This document shows, one piece after another, positions 1 through 10,706 of a stretch of 64,000 bases of DNA. Source of the DNA: Calamus simplicifolius (lineage: Eukaryota; Streptophyta; Magnoliopsida; Arecales; Arecaceae); assembly GCA_900491605.1 (NCBI GenBank), contig UESW01003900.1, forward strand, positions 2,229,990 through 2,293,989, in the 5' to 3' direction. The notes beneath the pieces were generated by a model. It did no database searches, had not been told where the DNA came from, and saw nothing but the letters and a program-made list of their open reading frames with translations. A program made the translations under genes and the position numbers. Each line of letters opens with the position of its first letter. Position 1 is the first letter of the stretch.

Positions 1-2469
1 TTAGAAGTCATGGCAATGGCCGTAATCGCCATGCAATTGTTTCCGAAAGCCCACCAAGCAATTCAGTTGGTTTTTTCTTTGGGTCAACACCACCTGAAAA
101 TCATGGGTGAGTACCGTTTGGTTGTTTCAATTGAATTAATATGGCTTGCTTTGGTCCTTCTATATCTTAACCCTAATCTGTTTTGTTGATTTTTTAAATT
201 TACTTTTGCAGCCTGATGTTGTCAAAATTGAGTGGGTCTCCCCATGGTATTCTTTCTGGAACCAGCCCACCCGTGGGATCAATGCCCAAACCTTTCCCTC
301 CTTTTCAGCATCCAAGCCATCAGCTACTAGAAGAAAATGAATTTAAACAGCAAAAGTAGATGACTTGATTTTCTTGGCTTCAAAATTTTATTGTTATTCC
401 AACTCTCCTCAAAATTTCTTTGCTACTATCTATTTTTACATTGCAAAATGAAGTTATTCTGATTCTGTTATTCCTTGATGAAAGGTATCTGAAGTTCCAT
501 AAGCGCTGCCTTAATGACCGTAAGAAATTAGGAATTGGTTGCAGCGAGGTAGGCCATAGTATAAATGCTTTCTATCAGATACTCTATTACTTAAATCTTT
601 ACAATTATTTCAAATCGAATATTAGTTTCACAAATTTGCAGGTTCTCATGAGACCTTTGATATTTTGTTAGTGTAATAGATTTATCTATTCATAACACCA
701 TGTGTTCTTCACTTATCCTCAATGTTCCTTACCATGTTTTTTTTTATAGAATATTTCATCTCAGTTAATATCCATTTCTATTACTTCTCAATCCAATTTC
801 TTGGCAATATTCTACTCATTCCAATGCCAATTCCTTTCCCTGCTAGTGCTTGTTCTACATTGGATTGAATTTTTGTGTAACTCTAGATCAATGCTCTATT
901 CGTCTTTGCTAAAATTTAGATTTTCAATATATTTTTGTCTTGTATCATTGGTAATAAGAAGTATGATTTAGCCTTTATGTATGTTGTATGATTTCCATCA
1001 AAAAATGGATGTGTTGTATGAAGCGTGGTTTGTTTTTTTTTTTGTATCGCAGGAAATGAACACACTTTATCGGTTTTGGTCATATTTTCTGAGAGACATG
1101 TTCAACCAATCAATGTATAATGAATTCCGTAAGCTAGCATTGGAAGATGCAGCTGCTAAATATAATTATGGGCTAGAATGTCTCTTCAGATTTTACAGGT
1201 ATTCCTTAAGCAAGCCTCAAATCTTAAGAAAAGAAAAGATGCTGAAATCAAATTTTGATTCATGCTCTGTTTAGACATATGCTAGCTGAGAGTTTCTTAA
1301 ACTTTCATTTTTCCAGTTATGGGTTGGAGAAGCAGTTTAAAGAGGATCTGTATGAAGACTTCGAACAACTTACGCTTGAATTTTACCATAGAGGAAATCT
1401 TTATGGCCTTGAAAATACTGGTAACACATATTGCTCGTGTTAATTTAGTTATGCTCCTTTGATCCTGTCATTAGCATTTTCCATTGTTTGAATATCTCTT
1501 CACACTTTTGCTTTGTTATTCTCGACCTTCAGAATTTAATGGATGTTCCATGTTAACTATGCTATCATAGAAGCTAACCTTTCCTTTACGCTGGAAAGGT
1601 CACTCATACATAGCTTTGGCCTTGTTCTAATGTGCTGATGTGTGTCCAAGATATGAGGCTGCCCCATCGTCTGCCTGAGATAATCTGCATTGGTTTTTGA
1701 TACAAAATTACTGCACAGAGTATAATATAATCCAATTTTTCGGTCAAGAATAATCACTGACTTTTCAATCATGGGGTCTGAAATGGTATTTCAAATAGAG
1801 GTCTATTTGCAATATGCATACTGCACATAAACAGATACTCTTTTGCACCTTTAGGAGAGTGCACTAAATGCCTGTGTCATCAGATGCTATGCTTAAAATT
1901 TGCATAGCAGCTTCCTGGTTGCTTCTCATGCCACTTGGAGCTGTACCCCTATATGTGATTGATCTGATGGAAGAATATGTAGCCTGCTGCTACCATACTC
2001 ACCAGATCGATTCTGATAATACTCATCAAATTCTCATGTCACCCAATTGGCTGCCATTATCATCTCTGTTACCTGTTATTTTATCAAGTACTCATCATAG
2101 TCATTAGATGTGCACATTGATCTTTTATATAATATTGTTTGGATGCATTTTTGTTGCATCAACAATAAACGAGTGTTGGTAGAAAAATATAGTATGACCA
2201 GAAATTACCACTACCTCATCATTTTTATTTTTTTATTGCTATCATTTCATTGTTCATATGACAGGGCATTTCACCATTTTCGAGAGATGCGGGACCATAA
2301 GCCCATAAAGAAACATCCCGACTTGGATAGGCTACTCAGGGAAGAATATCGAAGCCTTGAAAATTTCAGGGCCAAGGAGAAGGCAGAGAAGGCATCAGGG
2401 AAAGAGTGTGGCAACAGCAGCAGAAATGGTGGTTCTAATGATAGAGAGAGATCAACAGCCTACTGTTAG
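1..2469 (+). CDS. LARP1: La-related protein 1 (LARP1), C-terminal DM15 region, 3' part of gene
   Basis: Six exons can be joined at GT..AG borders: 1-106 (cut by the window), 212-355, 485-548, 1053-1198, 1317-1420 and 2265-2469, ending at TAG. The product has a Ser/Pro-rich linker (PPVGSMPKPFPPFQ) and then the tandem DM15 helical repeats of LARP1, seen as YLKFHKRCLNDRKKLGIG, YRFWSYFLRDMFNQSMYNEF, LYEDFEQLTLEFYHRGNLYG and FHHFREMRDHKPIKKHPDL. In the family the DM15 region binds capped mRNA 5' ends; plant LARP1 acts in cytoplasmic mRNA decay and translation control. The La module lies upstream, outside the window. Exon 5 is 104 nt where 105 are needed to reach exon 6 in frame: the run before TACTG has four A where five would encode the expected Lys-Tyr-Trp. 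As written the protein ends about 14 codons into exon 6. The family call is firm; whether the gene works is open. Confidence 0.9.
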
Positions 2470-2760
2470 TTAGGGCTGCTGGGCCCGGGAATCCTCTGTG
2501 TACAAACCAATCGGCTATAGATTATGTTGAATTTTGGGTGGTTGTTAGCGTGAAAATTTTGGTTTGGCTAAAGAGGGTTCAGAGAAAGGCATATCTGTGC
2601 AGATTTTGGAGTCCTCTGCTAGTTGTTAAAGGTGGCTGGGTCAGGAATTCTTTTTTCCCTCCATCCCGGATTTGTACATAAGGTAAAGGAATATAAATAA
2701 TGACTGTATCTGGAATTGTGGAAATGACAGAATAAGAGAGCTTGGAATTAGCCATGCTAT
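2470..2760 (+). other. Probable 3' UTR of the LARP1 gene
   Basis: This follows the LARP1 stop codon and has no coding signal. AATAAG- and AATAAT-like polyadenylation variants lie near 2695-2735, followed by T-rich sequence. The transcript end is inferred only from these motifs. Confidence 0.4.
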
Positions 2761-3637
2761 TTTAAAATTTATGACCTTGCTTTCCTTTATTTTGTTTTTT
2801 CTATTCTAAATTGGGTAGTAAAATCTCAGCGCCCCTTCTCATGTAACCCCTTGAGATATCTGAACTAGGGAAGAGACGCGTCATTTGTGGCATATTACTT
2901 GGTGTGGTCCTTGAGCATCGACGCAAAATCCGTCAGCAGCCATCGATGTCTAAACGCATTTCTTCTTGATGTTTTATGTGAGCGGCTGTTCTTTAGGTGC
3001 TTTCATGATATTACAACAATTAATCTATTGTCTGCAGTGTGTGCACAAGATGTCAGAGACTGAAAAGAGTTTTGCTCTAGAATCGAGTGAAAGACGTCAA
3101 GACCAACATTTCAAAGAACTTTTGAAGACGCTGCGGTGACTGGAAGGTGATGGAAGAGGGAGGCGGCATTTGTTTGGAAGGTGATATTTGTTGGATGATA
3201 GCTGACGAGTGCTTGTTGCAAGCAGGACATGCGTTTATGTTACATATTTGACTGATGCCTCGCTTTCTGGATAGCTATTTCAGGTCTCTGCGGGATGGTG
3301 GAATGGCACTGCGGGCAAGAAGCAACAAATCAGCGGAAAGAAAGACTGGCTGGTTGTACTTGGCGTTCCGGTTGTGTATGTTCAGAGCTTCCAAAGGTTG
3401 TATAATGGCAGTCCAAATAAGGAGCAACAAAGCTGCTGAATGAAAGAGCAACCAAAAGTCCTATAGTTTTAATCCAGGCTGGATGTTTTAGATGATATAT
3501 AAAGTTCTGTGAAGACAAATTGGGTCCATTGTTATTGTTTAGCATCCACAAGAACGATCACCTCTTTGCTAAGGCTTCCAAAGAAATATCAGTAGTAAAT
3601 TATATTTGGCTATCATCAAAGATCGTTACTTAGTATG
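2761..3637. other. Intergenic sequence, no recognised gene
   Basis: Unique-looking sequence between the LARP1 gene and the gypsy element. Short direct repeats are visible near 3140-3190 (GGAAGGTGAT twice) and 3315-3430 (AGCAACAAA twice). The small ORFs here have no family features and I do not call them genes. Confidence 0.5.
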
Positions 3638-4529
3638 CAATGTGATATGAACCTTGTTGACAATGAGACGAAACCCGATACTAAATCTGGAATGGAATCG
3701 AACCCCAGAAACTTCAAGCACAAGTTTGTTGAGCCTTGACCCGTTACCTACCTAGCAAGATAAGAACCAAGGATTACGGATAGAAAGACGCTACATCTAG
3801 AATTTCAAGAACATTGAAGAACTTTAGATGCTAAGTCGGTTGTTTGAATGTCGTAAGAATTAACTTTTTTATAATAATTTCATAATATTCTGTTAATAAA
3901 ATCAAAAGGGTTTACAATATATAGAAGTCGAGTTTGCTAACTTGGAAAGTTCGTAATGGTGTTTTTCAAGCTGAAAATTAACCCCTAAAATGGCTAGAAA
4001 TATTCAGAAATAAAAGATAAGGTAACTAGAAATGTCATCCCTCAAAAGGTGCCCACAAATTACATATGGCACCCGCAAATAGGAAGGTATATGCCAAGAT
4101 TGCGAATCTGACAAATTGACCTTCAATAATGGCTAGAAAATGTGCGCCCATAAATAGAAAAGTATGCCGATATTACAATTTGACAAGTTGGCCTAAGAAT
4201 GGCTAGAAAATGTGAAAGCCTTAATCACATTGACCAAACACTCTTGGGTTTGTTTTGGACTCTTGTCGGACCTTCATGTGTAAGCCACTTTGCCAACTTG
4301 CTGAACTAGCCTATTTAAAGCTAGGGGTGCAACTTGGGCCGAGTTCAACCCGAACCCGGCCTGCCGAACCCGAATTTCAACAGTGCTCAAACTCACCTTT
4401 GCTCAACCCGAACCCGAAATATTCGGGTTTAATCCGGACCGATTTAAAATCGGTCCGGGTTCGGGTTGCAGTCAACCCGACCCGGGATAACCCGAACCCA
4501 TTAGAACTTATTCGGTTATTCTCAAATCT

Positions 4530-4740
4530 CAGCCACGACCCACGAGGCCCACGAATCGCTCCGCTTGGCGCTTGCCCTCCCCTCTTTATGGTTTCTCAAC
4601 CCTAGCTCCCGAGTCCCGCCTCCCATTCGTCGCCGCCGCTCGCCTTGGTGTCTTCGTCGGACCTAGGAGCTACCAGATCTTTTCGCCGCCGCTCGCCTTG
4701 GTGACTTCGTCGGACCGACAAGCAACGAAATCCTAGGTAT
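4530..4740 (+). other. GC-rich, leader-like sequence inside the hAT element
   Basis: CT/CG-rich DNA with two copies of CGCCGCCGCTCGCCTTGGTG (near 4632 and 4683), each followed by CTTCGTCGGACC, then TCCTAGGTAT, a possible splice donor. It resembles the 5' leader and first-intron start of a plant gene and contrasts with the AT-rich surroundings. Capture from a host gene is an inference. Confidence 0.4.
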
Positions 4741-4880
4741 TTTTTTTTTTATTTATCTTCTTTTTATTATTTCATCATGAATCCATGAGACCGTGATGCT
4801 CTGCTCATAAGCGCAGTGCCAGGCATTTTTGCTATTCCCCGCTTGTTAACCGTAGCATTCTAAAAGCCAATACACGGAGG

Positions 4881-5219
4881 ATGGCATCAACTTTAGATGC
4901 AGGCTATAACTGTAATTGGAGGCGCCGGAAGAGGAGGATGATTCATGCTGCAAGGGCAGTGGGGAGAGTTCTGGTGCCGTTCAGATACCGTGAGGTCCGT
5001 GACTTGCAGTATTTCATGAAGAACTTCTCGGAGAAACTGGGAGGAGGCGGCTTCGGTTCGGTCTTCAAAGCTTTCTTACCTGATTCAACCGCCATAGCTA
5101 TAAAGAAGCTCGAAGGCCTGCGCCAGGGAGAGAAGCAGTTCCAGACTGAGGTGAGCACGATTGGAGTAATTCAGCATGTCAACCTGGTTCGTCTTATTGG
5201 GTTTTGGGGATTTGATTAA
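4881..5219 (+). pseudogene. Receptor-like kinase fragment 1 (juxtamembrane and N-terminal kinase lobe)
   Basis: Encodes basic juxtamembrane residues (RRRKRRMIHAARAVGRVL), the FxYxDLQYFxKNFSEKLG entry to the kinase domain, the glycine loop GGGGFGSV, the VAIK-type lysine (AIAIKKLEG) and HVNLVRLIGF, then stops. This matches G-type lectin S-receptor-like Ser/Thr kinases, plasma-membrane receptors. The lectin, S-locus and transmembrane parts and the catalytic loop are absent, so no active kinase can be made. It duplicates the start of the next fragment and lies in the same transposon. Confidence 0.8.
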
Positions 5220-5222
5220 TCT

Positions 5223-6290
5223 ACAGGACCAAATCAGCGGATCGAATGGAGGAACCCTCTACCTTCGGCTAGCTGCTTCGGACCTGCCGGATTCAACCAG
5301 CAAGAAGGTGTCAGATTCCGCCCGCAAGAAGGGAATGGCGACTGGGGCTGCCGTCGGTGCGGGTGCGGGCTTTGTAGTTTGCGTCGCAGTAGCCTGGTTG
5401 CTAATTTGGAGGTGCCGGAAGAGGCAGATGATTCGTGCTGCGAGCGCAGTAGGAAGAGCACTGGCACATTCAGATACAGTGACTTGCATTATTTCACGAA
5501 GAACTTCTCGGAGAAACTGGGAGGAGGAGGTTTCGGTTCAGTCTTAAAGGTTTCTTGCCTGATTCAACTGCCATAGCTGTCAAGAAGCTCGAAGGCCTGC
5601 AACAGGGAGAGAAGCAGTTCCGGACCGAGGTGGCCACAATTGGAGTAATTCACCATGTCAACCTGGTTCGTCTTATTGGGTTTTGCGCTGAGGGTGCCAG
5701 AAGGTTGCTGGTTTACGAGTTCATGCCAAATGGTTCTCTGGATGCTCTGCTATTCCAGAACACTTCCATGGTCTTGGACTAGAACACCAGGTACCGAATT
5801 GCTCTCGGAACTGCTAGAGGATTAGCTTATCTCCACGAGAAGTGCAGAGACTGCATCATACATTGTGATATAAAGCCAGAGAACATACTATTGGATGCGT
5901 CGTTTGTTCCAAAAGTGTTGGATTTCGGTCTGACAAAGCTTGTAGGCCGAGACTTTAGCAGAGTGTTGACCACCATGAGAGGAACAAGAGGTTATCTTGC
6001 TCCTGAATGGATAACTTAACTGGTGTGGCTATCACTACCAAAGCGGATGTGTACAGCTACGGGATGATGCTTTTCGAAATTATATCCGGTAGGAGAAACT
6101 CAGAGCAGACAGAGGAAGGGAAAGCTGCATTTAAAGTTGATGCCATTCTCCGTGTATTGATGGCATCAACTGCTTCTGTTCTTAGTTATTATCCCTGCTT
6201 GACATTGTTGACTGGCTATAACCGAAACAATGGAGGCTCTATTTCATATAATATTTTAACTGACTGATGTTTGATTTGTCGTATGGTCTA
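5223..6290 (+). pseudogene. Receptor-like kinase fragment 2 (transmembrane segment plus most of kinase domain)
   Basis: A second, longer copy of the same gene type. It has a transmembrane segment (GAAVGAGAGFVVCVAVAWLL) followed by basic residues, a second glycine loop, AIAVKKLEG, the catalytic loop IIHCDIKPENILLD (a non-RD kinase, usual for S-domain receptor kinases), DFGLTKL, the APEW motif as PEWIT, and DVYSYGMMLFEIISGRRN. It is dead as read: a base is missing after GGGGFGSV (near 5546), a Trp codon of the DW motif reads TAG near 5780, and the frame breaks again after PEWIT near 6016. The C-terminal tail fades after about 6150. Confident as a kinase relic. Confidence 0.85.
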
Positions 6291-6296
6291 TTCCAG

Positions 6297-6366
6297 GAAC
6301 GCCGAGCTGGACAAGATCCGGGGCAAGCTAATCATGGCATTCCACAAGCAAAAGCAAGAGGAATAA
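6297..6366 (+). pseudogene. Exon-like fragment of unknown origin in the hAT element
   Basis: Follows a good acceptor (TCTATTCCAG) and reads NAELDKIRGKLIMAFHKQKQ-EE then TAA, a charged helical end unlike kinase. It could be the last exon of another captured host gene. I do not recognise the source. Confidence 0.3.
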
Positions 6367-6369
6367 CTG

Positions 6370-7040
6370 AGCTTCAACATTCTGTTGGAATATCCACCTC
6401 AGGTCCAGTATGCTCCATTAACTCAGATTAATCACGCAATTAAACTTTGGTTTGCTGTCTTTAGATGCAGTTCCAGTTTAGTGTACATGCTTAAAGTTTT
6501 GTAAAGTTTCATGCACTATTCATTCTGCTGTCTCTTATAATTTGATTTATATGTATCAGCTAAAGTTGGGTGGGTGGTAGTGGTACAAGGATATTAAGGA
6601 TGGACTACTGTGTAACCTATTTCCTATAGGCTTTAATTGGATCATTTTATATGCAATTCAATAGCTTTTGTAATGGCTTAATAACTATATTGACCACCCC
6701 TCTAGGTTGGGGGTAGGATTCTTGTGCTCATTGCTTAGTTTTGTTTTTGGAATCAAGATTAGTGGTGGTGCTTGTGGAATTATGGATAGATATTGATATA
6801 TGGATTGTTACTTTCATAAATGCACTCTTTTTTATTGCCTTCCCAAAATATTGTCTAGATAGAGACACGCAAGGATGTTGTATCTATCAACTATAGTTTT
6901 GATAGATCTCAATTTTGAATTTTGGCTTTTATATTGTCACAAGGCACTGAAGTTATTCGTAAGAGTCTCAATTTTAATTTTTTTTTCACCAACCCGAATT
7001 TCAACCCGAAACTCAACCCGAACCCGATTTTTAAAAATAG
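6370..7040. other. AT-rich interior of the hAT element, no gene seen
   Basis: Sequence between the exon-like piece and the right subterminal repeats. It has no conserved frame and may include intron or 3' flank of the captured genes. Confidence 0.4.
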
Positions 7041-7127
7041 GGTTAGGGTTGAGGTTTTACAAATAGGGTTAGGGTTAGGGTTAGGGTTAGGGTTGAGGTT
7101 TTACAAATAGGATTAGGGTTAGGGTTC
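7038..7127 (+). repeat. Telomere-like GGGTTA repeats in the hAT subterminal zone
   Basis: Contains about five GGGTTA units in a row (7064-7094) inside a larger duplication whose units share GAGGTTTTACAAATAGG. The rest of both subterminal zones carries AACCCGA or its complement, so this probably grew from the element's own terminal motif and is not a chromosome end. Confidence 0.7.
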
Positions 7128-7232
7128 AAGGAAACCCGAGTTTCATGGGCCCGAGTTGCACCCCTATTTAAAGCTTTCTTGAAATGCTTGGCTCTAAGTT
7201 TTGTAATTGGCTCGCTTGGAAGAGACAAAGGA

Positions 7233-8053
7233 TCACGAATGCCAATCATGCTTGAGTATAACTCCGTTTGCATCATGCTCCCCCTCTTGGAAAGGATTTG
7301 TCCTCAAATCATCACCTACATCAAAAGGAGATAAGTTAGAAACATTAAAGCTAGCACTAACACCATACTCACCTGTTAGATCAAGTTTGTAGGCATTGTC
7401 ATTGATGCATTCCACCACTTGAAATGGTCCATCGCTCCTTGGTAGGAGTTTAGAACGCCTTTGCTCCAGAAAATGCTCTTTTCTTAAGTACAACCAAACC
7501 CAATCTCTTGGTTCAAACACAACTTTCTTGCGGCCCTTATTGGCTTGATTTGCATATTGCTTGGTCTGCCTCTCAATATTTTGCCTTGCCTTTTCATGGA
7601 TCTGCCTAACAAGATCAGCTTTCTTCTTGCCATCTAAGTTAACACGCTCACTCATAGGCAAAGGAGTCAAATCCAAAGGAGTCAGTGGATTAAAACCATA
7701 AACCATCTCAAATGGTGAAAATTTAGTTGCAGAATGAATACATATATTATAAGCAAATTCAATATGCAGCAAACAATCTTTTCATATTTTCAAGTTCTTT
7801 TGAATGACGACACGCAACAAGATTGATAAAGTTTCATTCACTACTTCAGTTTGACCATCAGTTTGTGGATGACAAGTAGTAGAAAGTAGTAGTAACTTAG
7901 TTTCCAATTTCCCTCACAAGGTCTTCCAAAAGTAACTCAAGAACTTTGCATCTCTATCAGAAACAATACTCCTAGGCATGCCATGCAACCTAACAATCTC
8001 TTTGAAAAACAAATCAGCTATGTGATGCATCATCGATCTTATGACATGCAGTT
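7233..8053 (-). pseudogene. Gypsy integrase, C-terminal half
   Basis: Reads the end of the integrase core (SIVSDRDAKFLS, then HPQTDGQTEVVNETLS with the DDE-type catalytic surroundings) and the C-terminal region (FAYN, SPFEMVYGFNP, DWVWLYLRKEHF, RRSKLLPRSDGPFQV), ending just inside the LTR at 7233. The zinc-binding N-terminus and the first part of the core are missing: the sequence jumps from the end of reverse transcriptase straight into ACHKIDDASHIADLFF near 8040. At least one further frame break lies near 7915 and a stop near 7775. Confidence 0.85.
7276..7290 (-). other. Polypurine tract of the gypsy element
   Basis: On the minus strand CCAAGAGGGGGAGCA abuts the 3' LTR start (TGATGCA). This is the position and composition of the plus-strand primer in LTR retrotransposons. 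Confidence 0.8.
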
Positions 8054-9064
8054 AAGGGTGCAGCTAGACTACTAAAATTCCGAACGAATCACCGGTAAAA
8101 ACTAGTCAAGCCATGAAAACTTCTTACCTGACTTGCTATTGTGGGCGTTGGCCAATCTTGGATTGCCTTCACCTTTTCTTCGTCCACTCCAATACCTTTA
8201 GCACTTACAACAAAACCAAGAAACACAAGCTTATCCGTGCAAAAGGTACACTTCTTAAGACTAGCAAATAACTTTTCTTTCCTTAAAATTTCTAAAACAT
8301 GTTTTAGATGTTCAACAAAGTTTTCACTATAAAACAAAATATCATTAAAGTAGACAATTACAAATTTGCCAATGAATGCACTCAAAACATAGTTCATAAG
8401 TCTCATAAAGGTACTAGGGGCATTGATTAATCCCAAAGGCATAACTAGCCATTTATACAAACTATATTTATTTTAAATGCAATTTTCCACTCATCACCTT
8501 CTCTCATCCTAATATGATGATATCCGCTTTAAGATCAATTTTAGAGAACACACTAGATCCATACAGTTCATCAAGCATATCATCTAATCTAGGAATGGGA
8601 TGACGATACTTTATCGTAATATTGTTGATGGCTCGGCAATCAATACACATCCTTCATATCCCATCTTTCTTAGGTACTAACAATACTGGAACCACACAAG
8701 GACTCATGCTTTCTCTAACATACTCTTTCTCCATTAGCTCATCAACTTGCCTTTGAAGTTCCTTCGTCTCCTCGGGGTTGCTTCTATAGGCAGGTCGGTT
8801 TGGAATTGTGGCACCGGATATGAAGTTAATCTGATGTTCAATTTCTCGAATTGGTGGCAAACCGGATGGCAGTTCCTCGGGAAAGACATCATCAAAATCC
8901 TGCAAAAGAGAAACAATGTTGCTTGGCAAAGAACTGACAAGATCATTAGTAGATAAAAAGGCCTCCTTGTACAAGAGCACTATAAGGGGCTGATGAGAAA
9001 TTAAAGCTCTCTTGATCTCACTTTTCTTTGCAATGAAATTGTATCTTTCCTCTCTTGCACACAC
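8054..9064 (-). pseudogene. Gypsy reverse transcriptase domain
   Basis: Starts from the protease-RT linker (DVFPEELPSGLPPIREIEHQI) and contains VPVLLVPKKDG, MCIDCRAIN, the palm sequence up to FSKIDLK, MPLGLINAPSTFMRLMN, and KLVFLGFVVSAKGI. Two frame breaks at about 8472 and 8530 each look like loss of one A from a run of four. The catalytic motif reads IVYFNDILFYS where the family has YFDD, so the first catalytic Asp is Asn. With RNase H deleted downstream the protein would be inactive even with repaired frames. Confidence 0.9.
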
Positions 9065-9101
9065 TAAGGCTGAACTCTCTCCCTTCTCCTTTTCCCTCTT
9101 A

Positions 9102-9590
9102 TTAATAATATTTTCTCACTCTCCTTTTCTCTCTCTTTTCTCTCTTTTTTTCTTTTCTTACATGTTCAGCCTCACTCTCTTTTTCCTCATTTTTCTTTTC
9201 TCTTGCTCTTTGCAACTTTAATTGGTCGTCAAGAACCTCTTTCGGAGTCATTGGCACAAGTGACATATGTTGCTTATTAATAGTAAAAGAGTATCTATTG
9301 GTGAGACTATCATGTGTGATCCACCGATCGAATTGCCATGGTCTTCCTAACAAGATATGACATGCTTGCATAGGAACAACATTACAAAGCACCTTGTCGT
9401 GATATTTTTCTATGGAAAATGTCACCATCACTTGTTTAGTTACCTTGATTTCTCCACGATCATTCAATCATTGAAGTCAGTAAGATCTTGGATGCTTCAA
9501 AGTAGGTAACACCAATTTCTCCACTAACTCGGTACTAGCCATGTTTGTGCAACTCCCTCCATCAATTATCATGCTGCAAACTTTGTTATT
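9102..9590 (-). pseudogene. Gypsy aspartic protease region and charged linker
   Basis: On the minus strand the retropepsin start is read as IIDGGSCTNMASTELVEKL, followed by KHPRSY, GEIKVTKQVMVTFSI, and LLGRPWQFDR, the second conserved part of the fold. Two in-frame stops (about 9467-9480) interrupt it. The end is a Lys/Glu/Arg-rich low-complexity linker, seen on the plus strand as the CT-rich tract 9110-9210. Confidence 0.8.
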
Positions 9591-9599
9591 CACAAAACA

Positions 9600-10706
9600 C
9601 AGAGTGTGAAATAAATTCTTCTGCTGGTTACTTCTTTTACTTGCACACTAAGAGCTCGTCTTGCCACCAATGACTCACCAACGACACCACATTCCCCATC
9701 ATAGGCGTCTTTAAGAGGTGGCATGCCATCATCATCTTCTTCTTCATCATCTTCCGAAACAAGCTCTCCTTGTGCCGTGACATCATTACCCTCTTGTTTG
9801 GGCACTCACGAGCTAGGTGACCCCTGCCTTGACATTTAAAACACTTAATGTCATGACTTTTAGTTATAGTTGGCTTGGTGTTACCTGGTTTTGGCACAAT
9901 AACTTATTTGGCATCTTTAGTGGGCTTGGTCCTTGGATTGTATGATGAAAATTCTTTCCATTTAGGAGCTGGTTTCCATGTATTTAGAATAGCCACATTT
10001 GATCCCCTCCTAATCAAGTTTTTTCGCCTCAATTGTTGCTCAATTTTAATGGCCATGTGCACCATGTCTTCTAATTCTACATAATGCTGCATCTCCACCC
10101 GATCATGGATTTCTGGGTTCAATCCTTGCAAGAACCTTGCCATGGTTGCCTCACGGTCCTCTTCCACATTAGCACGGATCAAGCAATCTCCATCTCCTTA
10201 TGATACTCATCAACACTCCTACTACCTTGGGTGAGGCATTGTAGTTTGTTGTACAACTCCCGATAGTAGTAGCTTGGGATGAACCGCTTGCGCATGATCA
10301 TTTTCATTTCCTCCCATGTCTCCATAGGACGTTCTCCATTTCTCCTTCTTTCTTTTAGTAATTGATTCCACCAAACAATAGCATAGTCAGTGAATTCAGT
10401 TGCAGCAAGTTTTATCTTTTTTAGCTCAGAATAATGGCAGCAATCGAAGACCATCTCCATCCGCTTCTTCCATTCTTGATAAGCCTCAGGATTGCTTTTT
10501 TCCTTTGAACGATGGAATCTTCACCTTGATGCTCCCCAAATTATTATCCCTTCTTGGCCTACCCATTCTAGCTTCTCTATTTTCATAACCACGCCCAAAC
10601 ATGCTTATATGTGGTTCTTCAAACTCCTCTGACCTAACATCATCTTCTACATCTCCCCATTGTCCACCTGATGGTATATACCTAGGCTTCCTAATGGAAT
10701 TGTTTC
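9600..10706 (-). pseudogene. Gypsy gag, middle and C-terminal part
   Basis: Contains the capsid-like retrotransposon gag domain (KVKIPSFKGK, WKKRMEMVFDCCHY, LAATEFTDYAIVWWNQL, RKRFIPSYYYRELYNKLQ, GSRSVDEYHKEME, RFLQGLNPEIHDRVEMQ) and one CCHC zinc knuckle, CFKCQGRGHLARECPNK, for RNA packaging. The frame breaks near 10180, 10470 and 9785. The reading is cut at 10706 by the copia insertion; its N-terminus continues at 20576-20747. Confidence 0.88.

Larger units (their letters stand above)
4322..7166. mobile_element. Non-autonomous hAT element with captured host gene pieces (Pack-type)
   Basis: Left end TAGGGGTGCAACTTGGGCC and right end (complement) TAGGGGTGCAACTCGGGCCC form imperfect terminal inverted repeats of about 19 bp. 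The 8-bp duplication TTTAAAGC flanks it at 4314-4321 and 7167-7174, as expected for the hAT superfamily. Both subterminal zones are rich in AACCCGA or its complement. No transposase is present. The 2.8-kb interior holds GC-rich sequence like a plant 5' leader, two pieces of a lectin-type receptor kinase gene and one further exon-like piece. It sits inside the gypsy 3' LTR and is therefore younger than that element. Confidence 0.92.
3643..7275 (-). repeat. 3' LTR of the gypsy element (left), split by a hAT insertion
   Basis: Pieces 3643-4321 and 7175-7275 match, in order, the right LTR (21663-22312 and 35083-35317). Without the hAT element and its duplication this LTR is about 780 bp. It is shorter than the right copy, which keeps or gained segments missing here around 3860-3880 and 4210. 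Confidence 0.9.

Noticed and set aside
3255..3551. Small overlapping frames downstream of LARP1
   Set aside because: Short, on both strands, no domain and no splice or promoter support.
4881..6290. Functional receptor kinase gene
   Set aside because: No lectin or S-locus region, two frame breaks and an in-frame TAG at the DW motif, all inside a hAT element.
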